A stretch of 64,000 nt of DNA from Betaproteobacteria bacterium (lineage in GTDB: Bacteria; Pseudomonadota; Gammaproteobacteria; Burkholderiales; WYBJ01): assembly GCA_009377585.1 (NCBI GenBank), contig WHTS01000011.1:1-64000 (forward strand), written 5' to 3'. The notes under the pieces were generated by a model. That model was not told where the DNA came from. It worked only from the letters and a program-made list of their open reading frames with translations, and did not search any database. A program made the position numbers and the translations under genes. Shown here piece by piece: positions 1-7,793 of the stretch; positions within the stretch are counted from its first letter, which is position 1, and every line of letters begins with the position of its first letter.

Positions 1-124
1 CGTGGCTGTCACCCATCCCGGTGTCGGAGTGGATGGCGGTGAAGTTCAGGCCAGAATGCATTTTTCCCCGCTCTCCCTAGCGCTACGTTCTTCAAAGAGC
101 TACGAGCAATAGTTAACAACTTCG
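1..124. other. window edge downstream of pheT, no certain gene
   Basis: Nothing certain can be called. On the minus strand an ATG at 61 opens a frame that runs off the edge and begins MHSGLNFTAIHSDTGMGDSH, with a purine-rich stretch upstream; I do not recognise it. On the plus strand a frame entering from the edge stays open to a TAG at 110-112, so a convergent gene end is equally possible. An inverted repeat AGTTAAC (111-117) / GTTAACT (124-130) spans the pheT stop codon. The ihfA gene that usually follows pheT in gamma- and betaproteobacteria is not recognisable here. Confidence 0.25.
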
Positions 125-2479
125 TTAACTTCGAAGCACAGCCCCATGTTTTTGTTGGAGAACCTTGACGATATGCCGCATCTGGTCATCGACTTCCGCA
201 TCCGTCAAAGTTTTTTCAGTATCTTGCAATAACACTCGGAAAGCAAGACTTTTTCTACCCTCGAGAATGCCTTCTCCAGCATACACGTCGAACAGCGTGA
301 CGGCACTCACCAGAGGCCTTCCCGCGTCGACAATCGCGCGCTGCAGGAGCGCTGCCGAAAGCGTTTCATCCACGACCAGCGCCATATCCCGACGCACCGG
401 CTGCAAGCGTGACAGGGGACGATACGCGGGGAGCGAACGCGCGCAGATCGCATTCAGATCGAGCTCGAAGCCGACGCTTGCCGCGGGCAGCTCGTACTTC
501 TGCTGCCAGCCGGGATGCAGCGCACCGATCCAGCCGACCGGCTCGGCGCCGAGCAGCACGCGGGCGCATTGCCCGGGATGGAATGCCGGATGCTGCGCGG
601 GCTCGAAGCGCAAGCTCTCATGAGCGATCACGGCCTCGAGATCGGCTCGGATGTCGAAAAAATCGACCTCGCGGCTGCGTTCGCCCCACTGTTCCGGATG
701 TGCGTTGCCGTAGCAAAGCCCTGCCAGGCGCTCACTTTGCCGCAAGCCGGCACCGTCGCGCTCGAAGCAGGTCGCGACCTCGAATACGCGGATACGCTCC
801 TGCTTGCGGGCGATATTGAATCGTACGCACTCGACCAGGCTGCCGAGCAAGGTACTGCGCATGACGCTCATCGGGCTCGCGATCGGATTCAGCACGGCGA
901 CGGGTTCGGCGGCTGCGGCGAAATCGGCCTCGAGCTGACGGCCGACGAAGCTGAAAGTCACCACTTCGAAGTAATCGCGCGCCGCGAGCGCGCGCTTGAC
1001 GGCGCGAGTGGGCACCGCCCGCTCGGGCACCGGCAGCATCGGAGCCGACGCAACCGGCAGCGTCGGGGGAATGTTCTCGTAGCCGTGAACCCGGGCGATC
1101 TCCTCGATCAGGTCTTCCTCGATCTCGATGTCGAAGCGGTGGCTCGGCGCGGTCACCTGGAGCGTTCCGGCTTCTGGCGCGACTCCGAGTCCCAGACGCC
1201 GCAGAATCTCTTCGATGCGTGCCGCACCAAGCTCGATGCCAAGCACGCGCTGAACGCGCTCGGTACGCAGCTTCACCGCGTTTCGCGCCGGCAGCGTTCC
1301 CAGCGCCTCGGTCACCGGGCCCGCCTCACCGCCGCAGATCTCCAAAATCAATGCGGCTGCGCGTTCGATGGCGTCGCGCGCGAGCTCGAAATCCACCCCG
1401 CGCTCGAAGCGGTGCGCGGCATCGCTCGCGATCTCCAGGCCGCGCGAAGCCATCGCCACGGTGGCCGGATCGAAGTAGGCGCTTTCGAGGAAGACCGCGC
1501 GGGTGGCATCGGACACCCCGCTCGCCTCGCCTCCCATCACGCCGGCCAGGGCGAGCGCCTTGTGCTCGTCCGCGATCACCAGGTGCGCGGGGTCGAGCGC
1601 GATGTCGCGGCCGTCGAGCAGCTTCATCCACTCCCCGGGGCGGGCGAGCCGCACGTGGATGCCGCCCTGCAGCTGCGCCAGGTCGAAGGCGTGCAACGGT
1701 TGCCCGAGCTCGAGCATCACGTAGTTCGTGACATCGACGATGGCGGAGATCGGGCGCAAGCCGCAGCGTTCCAGCCGGCGGCGCAGCCACCCGGGACTCT
1801 GGGCGCGGGGGTTTACCGCTGCCATCACGCGGCCGCAATAGCGCGGACACGCCGGGCCTGCTTCGAGCTGCACCGTGCGTTCATCGGACAGCGTGGTGGG
1901 TGCGGTAAGGATTTCGGGCGATCGGAAGGGCTTGCCGGTCAATGCCGCGACCTCACGCGCGAGGCCGAGGATGCTCAGGCAGTCGCCGCGATTGGGCGTG
2001 AGCTTGAGCGTGAAGAGCCAGTCGTCGAGATCGAGGTGCTCTCGCACGTCCGCCCCGAGGGCGGCCTGCACGTCGAGCTCGAGCACGCCGCTATGGTCAT
2101 CGCCCAGGCCCAGCTCGCGCGCCGAGCACAGCATGCCGGAGGATTCCACGCCACGCACCTGCACGCGCTCGACTGCCAGTGCGGGCAAGCGGGCGCCCGC
2201 GCGCGCGCAGGCAACGCGCATTCCGGATCGAACGTTCGGCGCACCGCAAACGACCTGCAGGGTCTCCGTGCCGGTATCGACGCGGCACACGCTCAACCGG
2301 TCGGCGGACGGATGGCGCTCGAGCGCGGCGACGTTCGCAACCACGACGCCGGAAAACGCCGGCGCGACCGGCTCGCGCACCTCGACTTCGAGGCCGGCCA
2401 TCGTGAGCAGGTCCGCGAGCGCCTCGCTGGTGAGCCCCGGATCGATCAGGCTGCGCAGCCAGTTTTCTGAAAATTTCAT
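125..2479 (-). CDS. pheT: phenylalanyl-tRNA synthetase beta subunit
   Basis: This is the beta chain of the cytoplasmic alpha2beta2 enzyme that charges tRNA-Phe. At 784 residues it has full family length. It starts MKFSENWLRSLIDPGLTSEA, then an EMAP/tRNA-binding fold (about 39-150), the B3/B4 editing module (about 210-380), the B5 domain (about 400-470) and a C-terminal ferredoxin-fold anticodon-binding domain (about 690-784, with LQPVRRDMALVVDE). The ATG at 2477-2479 is the family start. It lies 59 nt after pheS on the same strand and is the last recognisable gene of the operon that starts at thrS. No truncation is seen. Confidence 0.97.
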   Translation of the reverse strand: MKFSENWLRSLIDPGLTSEALADLLTMAGLEVEVREPVAPAFSGVVVANVAALERHPSADRLSVCRVDTGTETLQVVCGAPNVRSGMRVACARAGARLPALAVERVQVRGVESSGMLCSARELGLGDDHSGVLELDVQAALGADVREHLDLDDWLFTLKLTPNRGDCLSILGLAREVAALTGKPFRSPEILTAPTTLSDERTVQLEAGPACPRYCGRVMAAVNPRAQSPGWLRRRLERCGLRPISAIVDVTNYVMLELGQPLHAFDLAQLQGGIHVRLARPGEWMKLLDGRDIALDPAHLVIADEHKALALAGVMGGEASGVSDATRAVFLESAYFDPATVAMASRGLEIASDAAHRFERGVDFELARDAIERAAALILEICGGEAGPVTEALGTLPARNAVKLRTERVQRVLGIELGAARIEEILRRLGLGVAPEAGTLQVTAPSHRFDIEIEEDLIEEIARVHGYENIPPTLPVASAPMLPVPERAVPTRAVKRALAARDYFEVVTFSFVGRQLEADFAAAAEPVAVLNPIASPMSVMRSTLLGSLVECVRFNIARKQERIRVFEVATCFERDGAGLRQSERLAGLCYGNAHPEQWGERSREVDFFDIRADLEAVIAHESLRFEPAQHPAFHPGQCARVLLGAEPVGWIGALHPGWQQKYELPAASVGFELDLNAICARSLPAYRPLSRLQPVRRDMALVVDETLSAALLQRAIVDAGRPLVSAVTLFDVYAGEGILEGRKSLAFRVLLQDTEKTLTDAEVDDQMRHIVKVLQQKHGAVLRS

Positions 2480-2538
2480 GTCGCAAGCATTCGTATTCCA
2501 CTCGGGACGTCCAGCTCTTGCCGCGCCCCGGACGGCGC

Positions 2539-3564
<1,026 letters not shown>

Positions 3565-3603
3565 CTAATGAAATCAAGCGTTCCCGGCGGTGTCCTGGTC
3601 GAC

Positions 3604-3672
3604 GTCATCCCCGTGAAAACGGGGATCCAGAAATCGTCCACCGTCCTGGACTCCCGCCTGCGCGGGAGTGAC
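3604..3672. repeat. paired dRS3-like inverted repeats between rplT and pheS
   Basis: Two 20-nt palindromic units each have a 6-bp stem and an 8-nt centre: ATCCCC-N8-GGGGAT (3607-3626) and ACTCCC-N8-GGGAGT (3650-3669). They face each other, and the outer flanks (GTC...CCAG and CTGG...GAC) extend the inverted symmetry over the whole block. The 6-8-6 architecture matches the dRS3 repeats described in Neisseria (ATTCCC-N8-GGGAAT). The block sits inside the operon, so it would be transcribed and fold between rplT and pheS. Confidence 0.7.
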
Positions 3673-3732
3673 GACAGGCGGGATGACCAGGCGCAAGCCG
3701 GCAACGAGCCGAGGAGCGCTCGGCGAAAGTCG

Positions 3733-4110
3733 CTACGCTGGCGCGGCGGGCTGCGCGGGCAAGCTCGCTTTCGCCGACTGCGCGAGCTTGGTAAACGCCG
3801 CCGGATCGTGCACCGCGAGATCGGCCAGCACCCGCCGGTCGACGTCGATCGCCGCGCGCTTCAACCCGTTCATGAACGTGCTGTAGGTCAGTCCCGCCTC
3901 GCGCGCCGCGGCGTTGATGCGGGCGATCCAGAGGCTACGGAACTGGCGCTTGCGCTGGCGCCGGTCGCGATACTGATACTGGCCGGCTTTCATCACGGCC
4001 TCGTTCGCGACCCGGAAGACGTTCTTGCGCCGGCCGCGGTAGCCCTTGGCCTGATTCAGAACCTTCTTGTGGCTGGCTCGGCTGGTGACGCCGCGCTTGA
4101 CTCGTGGCAT
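3733..4110 (-). CDS. rplT: 50S ribosomal protein L20
   Basis: L20 binds 23S rRNA early in assembly of the large subunit. The protein has 125 residues against the usual 117-119. The start [20 protein letters not shown] and the basic N-terminal helix are typical, as is the RNA-binding core with [20 protein letters not shown]. The few extra residues are a proline/alanine-rich tail ([12 protein letters not shown]), a harmless terminal extension. It lies 12 nt after rpmI, and the two are translated from one transcript. Confidence 0.97.
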   Translation of the reverse strand: MPRVKRGVTSRASHKKVLNQAKGYRGRRKNVFRVANEAVMKAGQYQYRDRRQRKRQFRSLWIARINAAAREAGLTYSTFMNGLKRAAIDVDRRVLADLAVHDPAAFTKLAQSAKASLPAQPAAPA

Positions 4111-4122
4111 GGCGGCGTCTCC

Positions 4123-4320
4123 TTATGCGTACGGCAGCATCGCGCGCACCGACTTCTTGTCGGCGGCGTGGACCTCGGTGGTCCCGCGCAATTGACGCTT
4201 GCGCTTGGTGGACTTCTTGGTAAGGATGTGACGCAGGTACGCCTGGCTGCGCTTGACGCTGCCGCCCGCGCGCACCTTGAAGCGCTTGGCAGCGCCGCTC
4301 TTGGTCTTGAGTTTCGGCAT
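4123..4320 (-). CDS. rpmI: 50S ribosomal protein L35
   Basis: L35 is a small basic large-subunit protein. Its 65 residues, starting [20 protein letters not shown], are full length. It lies between infC and rplT as in most bacteria. In E. coli, L20 represses rpmI translation through a leader RNA; here the 142-nt spacer after infC carries a tandem direct repeat (4360-4396) that could belong to such a structure, but no pseudoknot was modelled. Confidence 0.97.
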   Translation of the reverse strand: MPKLKTKSGAAKRFKVRAGGSVKRSQAYLRHILTKKSTKRKRQLRGTTEVHAADKKSVRAMLPYA

Positions 4321-4359
4321 GACGACTCCTGATTATGACATGGCGATCGGTGGCCCCGC

Positions 4360-4396
4360 GGAGCGTTGTGAACCGTCGGAGCGCTTGTGAACCGTC
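4360..4396. repeat. tandem 18/19-bp direct repeat in the rpmI leader
   Basis: GGAGCGTTGTGAACCGTC (4360-4377) is followed at once by GGAGCGCTTGTGAACCGTC (4378-4396), which differs by one inserted base. Both lie in the untranslated spacer between infC and rpmI, read from the minus strand. The direct repetition is seen in the sequence. A role in L20 autoregulation or as a ribosome or protein site is only a possibility. Confidence 0.7.
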
Positions 4397-4462
4397 CACC
4401 ACTTGTTATATGAGCGGGACCGATTTCCGTGTCCCGGCTCGCTTGCATCGGCCCGCGCCTTG

Positions 4463-5053
4463 TCAGGCGGGGGTCGGTTTCGATCGTGCCGCAGCTTGTT
4501 CCGGCGCCGGGTCCGCTTTCGCCACGGGCTTGGGCAATACTTTCTTGGGCGACAGCACCATGATCATCTGCCGGCCTTCCATCTTGGGAAACTGCTCCAC
4601 CACCCCGTGGGGCTCGAGATCGTCGCGTATCCGCTGCAGCAAGCGGATGCCGAACTCCTGGTGCGCCATCTCCCGGCCGCGAAATCGCAGCGTCACTTTG
4701 GTCTTGTCACCCTCGTCGAGGAACCGGATCAGGTTTCGCAGCTTGATCTGATAGTCGCCCTCGTCCGTTCCCGGACGAAACTTCACTTCCTTGACGACGA
4801 TCTGCTTCTGCTTGAGCTTGGCCTCGTGCCGCTTCTTGCTCTCGCGGTACTTGAACTTGCCGTAGTCCATCAGACGGCACACGGGCGGCGCTGCGCCTGG
4901 TGCGATTTCCACCAGATCGACCTCTGCCTGCTCGGCCATCTGTTGCGCGGTAGCGATCGGCACGACGCCGATCTGCTCTCCGTTGACCCCGATCAGCCGG
5001 ACTTCCGACGACGTGATCTCGCTGTTGATCCTTGCCTCTCGTTCCTGTGCTAT
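4463..5053 (-). CDS. infC: translation initiation factor IF-3, ATA start
   Basis: IF-3 binds the 30S subunit, proofreads initiator tRNA and the start codon, and prevents premature 50S joining. The first ordinary start codon (GTG at 4961-4963) would cut off the conserved N-terminal strand. The frame continues upstream through [20 protein letters not shown], which is classical IF-3 sequence, to an ATA at 5051-5053. An AGGAG at 5062-5066 lies 8 nt before that ATA. This gives 196 residues. IF-3 genes are known to use rare start codons (AUU in E. coli) so that IF-3 limits its own synthesis; ATA is a rarer variant of that logic. The C-terminal domain has [12 protein letters not shown]. The start is 21 nt after the thrS stop. 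Confidence 0.93.
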   Translation of the reverse strand: MAQEREARINSEITSSEVRLIGVNGEQIGVVPIATAQQMAEQAEVDLVEIAPGAAPPVCRLMDYGKFKYRESKKRHEAKLKQKQIVVKEVKFRPGTDEGDYQIKLRNLIRFLDEGDKTKVTLRFRGREMAHQEFGIRLLQRIRDDLEPHGVVEQFPKMEGRQMIMVLSPKKVLPKPVAKADPAPEQAAARSKPTPA

Positions 5054-5066
5054 TGCGGTGACTCCT
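5054..5066 (-). promoter_or_regulatory. infC ribosome binding site that decides the ATA start
   Basis: Read on the minus strand, AGGAG (5062-5066) is followed by 8 nt and then ATA. No ATG, GTG or TTG lies at a workable distance from this site in the infC frame, so it supports ATA as the true initiator. Confidence 0.8.
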
Positions 5067-5074
5067 GTCGATTG

Positions 5075-6994
5075 CTATTCGGCCGTGCGGCTCCGGCTCG
5101 CGATCTCTGCCTGCAAGCGCGCGATCAATGCCGGCAACGGCATCGCGCCGAGATCCTCGCCCTTGCGATTGCGCACGGCCACCGTGGATGCGGCCCGCTC
5201 CTTCTCGCCGAGAATGAGCTGATAGGGCAGCTTCTGCAAACTATGCTCCCGGATCTTATAGTTAATTTTCTCGTTCCTCAAGTCGATGTGGACACGCAGA
5301 CCGGCCTCGCGCAGGCGCCTTGTCACTTCCTCGGCGTACTGTGCCTGGGCGTCGGTGATGTTCATGACCACCAGTTGCACCGGTGCGAGCCAGAGCGGGA
5401 AGGCGCCGCCGCAATGCTCGATCAGCATGCCGATGAAGCGCTCGAGCGAGCCGAGGATCGCCCGATGCAGCATCACCGGGATGCGGCGGGTGTTGTCCTC
5501 GGCCACATATTCGGCCCCCAGCCGGCCCGGCATGGAGAAATCGACCTGGATGGTGCCGCACTGCCAGACGCGAGCCAGCGAGTCCCTGAGCGAGAACTCG
5601 ACTTTCGGGCCGTAGAAGGCGCCCTCGCCCGGCAACCGCTCCCAGGCCACCTTGTGCTCGTCCAGAGCCTGGGCGAGCGCCGCTTCGGCCTTGTCCCAGG
5701 CGGCATCGTCGCCCACGCGCTTCTCCGGCCGGGTCGCCAGCCGGTAGACGATGTCGCCGAAGCCGAAATCGGCGTAGACCTCGATCAGCAGGCGGATGAA
5801 CTCGGCCACCTCGTCCTGGATCTGGTCCTCGGTGCAGAAGATATGAGCGTCGTCCTGGGTGAAACCACGCACGCGCATGAGGCCATGCAGCGCACCGGAG
5901 GGCTCGTTGCGATGACAGGAGCCGAACTCGGCCAGGCGCAGCGGCAGATCGCGGTAGCTGTGCAGGCCGCTGTTGAAGATCTGGACGTGGCCCGGACAGT
6001 TCATCGGCTTCACGGCATAGTCGCGCTTCTCCGACTCGGTCGTGAACATGTGCTCGCGGTAGTTCTCCCAATGGCCCGAGCGCTCCCACAGCACCCGGTC
6101 CATCACCAGCGGGGTGCGCACTTCCTGGTAGCCGTGACGCCGCAAGACCTCCCGCAGGTACTGTTCGATGCCCTGCCACAGCGACCAGCCCTTCGGATGC
6201 CAGAACACCATCCCGGGCGCTTCCTCCTGCAGGTGGAAGAGATCCAGCTGGCGGCCAAGCCGCCGGTGATCGCGCTTCTCCGCCTCCTCCAGCCGATGCA
6301 GATAGGCGTCCTGGTCTTCCTTCTTCGCCCAGGCGGTGCCGTAGATCCGTTGCAGCATCTCGTTGCGGGAATCGCCTCGCCAGTAAGCGCCGGCGAGCTT
6401 CATGAGCTTGAAGACCTTGAGCCGCCCGGTGGAAGGCACGTGTGGTCCACGGCAGAGGTCGGTGAACTCGCCCTGGCCGTATAGCGATATCGGCTCGTTG
6501 GCCGGGATCGCGGCGATGATCTCGGCCTTGTAGTGCTCGCCGAGGTTGCGGAAATACGCAACCGCCTCGTCGCGCGGCATGAGCCTGCGCTCCACCTTGA
6601 GATCGCGCTTGGCGATCTCCTGCATGCGCTTCTCGATCGCCTGCAGGTCCTCGGGGGTGAAGGGCCGCTTGAACGAGAAGTCGTAGTAGAAGCCGTCCTC
6701 GATCACCGGACCGATGGTCACCTGGGCGTCGGGGAAGAGCTCCTTGACCGCGTGCGCGAGCAGGTGCGCGGTGGAGTGGCGCAGGATTTCCAGCCCGTCG
6801 GGGTCGCGATCGGTGACGATAGCGACCTCGGCATCGCGCTCGACGCGGTACGAGGTATCGACGATCTTGCCGTCGACGCGACCGGCCAGCGCGGCACGGG
6901 CGAGACCGGCACCGATGGATTGCGCGACTTCGCCCACGGTGAGGGGTGCGGGAAAGCTGCGGATCGAGCCGTCGGGCAGTCGGATGTCAGGCAT
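5075..6994 (-). CDS. thrS: threonyl-tRNA synthetase
   Basis: This class II enzyme charges tRNA-Thr. The start is taken at [14 protein letters not shown] (6994), giving 639 residues, the normal length; GGGGAG lies about 8 nt upstream, whereas the longer upstream frame adds an atypical leader. Domains are TGS (about 1-60), the editing domain (about 65-225, with [16 protein letters not shown]), the catalytic core (about 240-540, with MNCPGH) and the anticodon-binding domain (about 540-639). It heads the thrS-infC-rpmI-rplT-pheS-pheT operon. An intrinsic terminator with an alternative antiterminator pairing lies just upstream. Confidence 0.97.
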   Translation of the reverse strand: MPDIRLPDGSIRSFPAPLTVGEVAQSIGAGLARAALAGRVDGKIVDTSYRVERDAEVAIVTDRDPDGLEILRHSTAHLLAHAVKELFPDAQVTIGPVIEDGFYYDFSFKRPFTPEDLQAIEKRMQEIAKRDLKVERRLMPRDEAVAYFRNLGEHYKAEIIAAIPANEPISLYGQGEFTDLCRGPHVPSTGRLKVFKLMKLAGAYWRGDSRNEMLQRIYGTAWAKKEDQDAYLHRLEEAEKRDHRRLGRQLDLFHLQEEAPGMVFWHPKGWSLWQGIEQYLREVLRRHGYQEVRTPLVMDRVLWERSGHWENYREHMFTTESEKRDYAVKPMNCPGHVQIFNSGLHSYRDLPLRLAEFGSCHRNEPSGALHGLMRVRGFTQDDAHIFCTEDQIQDEVAEFIRLLIEVYADFGFGDIVYRLATRPEKRVGDDAAWDKAEAALAQALDEHKVAWERLPGEGAFYGPKVEFSLRDSLARVWQCGTIQVDFSMPGRLGAEYVAEDNTRRIPVMLHRAILGSLERFIGMLIEHCGGAFPLWLAPVQLVVMNITDAQAQYAEEVTRRLREAGLRVHIDLRNEKINYKIREHSLQKLPYQLILGEKERAASTVAVRNRKGEDLGAMPLPALIARLQAEIASRSRTAE

Positions 6995-7026
6995 TGGGAG
7001 GCTCCCCAGGGGGACAAAATGCGGAC

Positions 7027-7054
7027 AAAAAAAAGCGCGGTCGAGCCGCACTTT
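7027..7054 (-). terminator. intrinsic terminator between tRNA-Val and thrS
   Basis: On the minus strand, AAAGTGCGG (7046-7054), a 5-nt loop CTCGA and CCGCGCTTT (7032-7040) form a 9-bp stem with one G-T pair, followed by an uninterrupted run of eight T (three shared with the stem). It ends 32 nt before the thrS start codon. It may end the tRNA-Val transcript, act as the switch of a thrS attenuator, or do both. Confidence 0.85.
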
Positions 7055-7075
7055 CTTCCGTCACAAGCTCGACCG
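7038..7075 (-). promoter_or_regulatory. candidate antiterminator in the thrS leader
   Basis: CGGTCGAGC (minus strand, 7067-7075) is perfectly complementary to GCTCGACCG (7038-7046). The second arm is the loop plus part of both arms of the terminator at 7027-7054, so the two hairpins exclude each other. That is the layout of a transcription attenuator. The signal that chooses between them is unknown; no T-box elements are seen. Confidence 0.55.
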
Positions 7076-7147
7076 TATCAGCTTCGCTGCCCGATGCACG
7101 TTCGGCGATCCACGCACGCTATCCCTGGAAATTGACCGCGACCGATG

Positions 7148-7224
7148 TGGTAGGCGCGAGTGGACTCGAACCACTGACCCCCACCATGTCAAGGTGGTGC
7201 TCTAACCAGCTGAGCTACGCGCCT
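7148..7224 (-). tRNA. tRNA-Val (anticodon GAC)
   Basis: Cloverleaf of 77 nt on the minus strand with CCA encoded. The acceptor arm AGGCGCG pairs with CGCGCCT; the anticodon stem-loop is CCACC-TTGACAT-GGTGG with anticodon GAC; the T arm is AGTGG-TTCGAGT-CCACT. It decodes GUC and GUU. It lies upstream of thrS in the same direction, a common betaproteobacterial order. No integrase is nearby, so there is no sign that it serves as an attachment site. Confidence 0.97.
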
Positions 7225-7235
7225 GCGAGCGCGGG

Positions 7236-7263
7236 ATTGTAGCAAAAGCCCCCAACCATTCAA
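7236..7263 (-). promoter_or_regulatory. sigma-70 promoter of tRNA-Val
   Basis: On the minus strand, TTGAAT (7258-7263), a 16-nt spacer and TACAAT (7236-7241) form a near-consensus promoter. The GC-rich CCCGCGC after the -10 box is the type of discriminator found in stringently controlled stable-RNA promoters. The tRNA begins 11 nt after the -10 box. Confidence 0.8.
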
Positions 7264-7354
7264 ACCGCTTCCTGCGTGCGCGCATAGAATGGCAGGCTCG
7301 TCCCGCTCGAGCCCGCCTTATCGACCCAATCGAGCGCGAACTTGAGGAGCGAGC

Positions 7355-7642
7355 ATGGCCGCATACGTGATTGCCGAAGTCGAGGTCACCGACCCGCAAG
7401 TATTCGAGCAGTACCGGCGCGAAGTGCCGGCCACGCTCGCCGCCTTCAATGGACGCTTCGTCGTGCGCGGCGGCGCGTGCGAAACCCTGGAAGGCGACTG
7501 GCAACCCAAGCGCCTGGTCGTGCTCGAGTTTCCCGATCGCACAGCAGCCAAGGCCTGGTGGAGTTCGCAAACCTACGCGGCGCCGAAGGCGCTGCGGCAA
7601 CGCTCGGCGACGACGCAATTGCTGATCGTCGACGGCGTTTGA
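7355..7642 (+). CDS. DUF1330 family protein
   Basis: A 95-residue soluble protein of the DUF1330 family, a ferredoxin-like alpha/beta barrel of the dimeric type whose biochemical role is not established. It begins MAAYVIAEVEVTDPQVFEQY and has the family's FNGRFVVRGG and RLVVLEFPDRTAAKAW segments. GAGG lies a few bases before the ATG. It is a single-gene unit between tRNA-Val (divergent) and relA (convergent). Confidence 0.85.
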   Translation: MAAYVIAEVEVTDPQVFEQYRREVPATLAAFNGRFVVRGGACETLEGDWQPKRLVVLEFPDRTAAKAWWSSQTYAAPKALRQRSATTQLLIVDGV

Positions 7643-7759
7643 ATGACAGCACCGCGGTGCTGCACGCCATCCTTCGGGCGTCTCCTGCGAGAAGGAGCCT
7701 CGTTGTTCCCTGAGAGCCGGGGAACCTGAAACTCTCCTCCTTTTCAAGCGGGTGCGGGC

Positions 7760-7782
7760 GCGACAATGTCGCGGACGGGGTG
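7760..7782. repeat. single copy of the 54-bp-array core
   Basis: A 23-nt stretch starting GCGACAATGTCGCG and ending GACGGGGTG is identical to the core of the tandem array at 59610-59767. It contains the palindrome CGCGACAATGTCGCG-type centre. It lies just after the relA stop codon. Confidence 0.75.
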
Positions 7783-7793
7783 GTTCTCGTGGC

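Noticed and set aside
515-2470. Long open frame on the plus strand opposite pheT
   Set aside because: Composition artefact of high-GC coding DNA; no recognisable domain, and the opposite strand is certain pheT. The same applies to 4403-6484 (opposite thrS), 7752-10112 (opposite relA), 31404-32855 (opposite rimO) and 60894-62759 (opposite iorB).
3604-3672. Rho-independent terminator between rplT and pheS
   Set aside because: The hairpins are strong but not followed by a T run on the minus strand, and the 6-8-6 pairing fits a dispersed repeat better.
4463-4963. infC starting at the GTG at 4963
   Set aside because: That start removes about 30 conserved N-terminal residues and has no ribosome site; the ATA at 5053 has a good one.
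6995-7147. T-box riboswitch for thrS
   Set aside because: No specifier loop or T-box sequence (TGGNACCGCG-like) is seen, and T-boxes are not typical of proteobacteria.
7148-7224. tRNA-Val as an attachment site of an integrated element
   Set aside because: No integrase, no duplicated tRNA end and only housekeeping genes on both sides.
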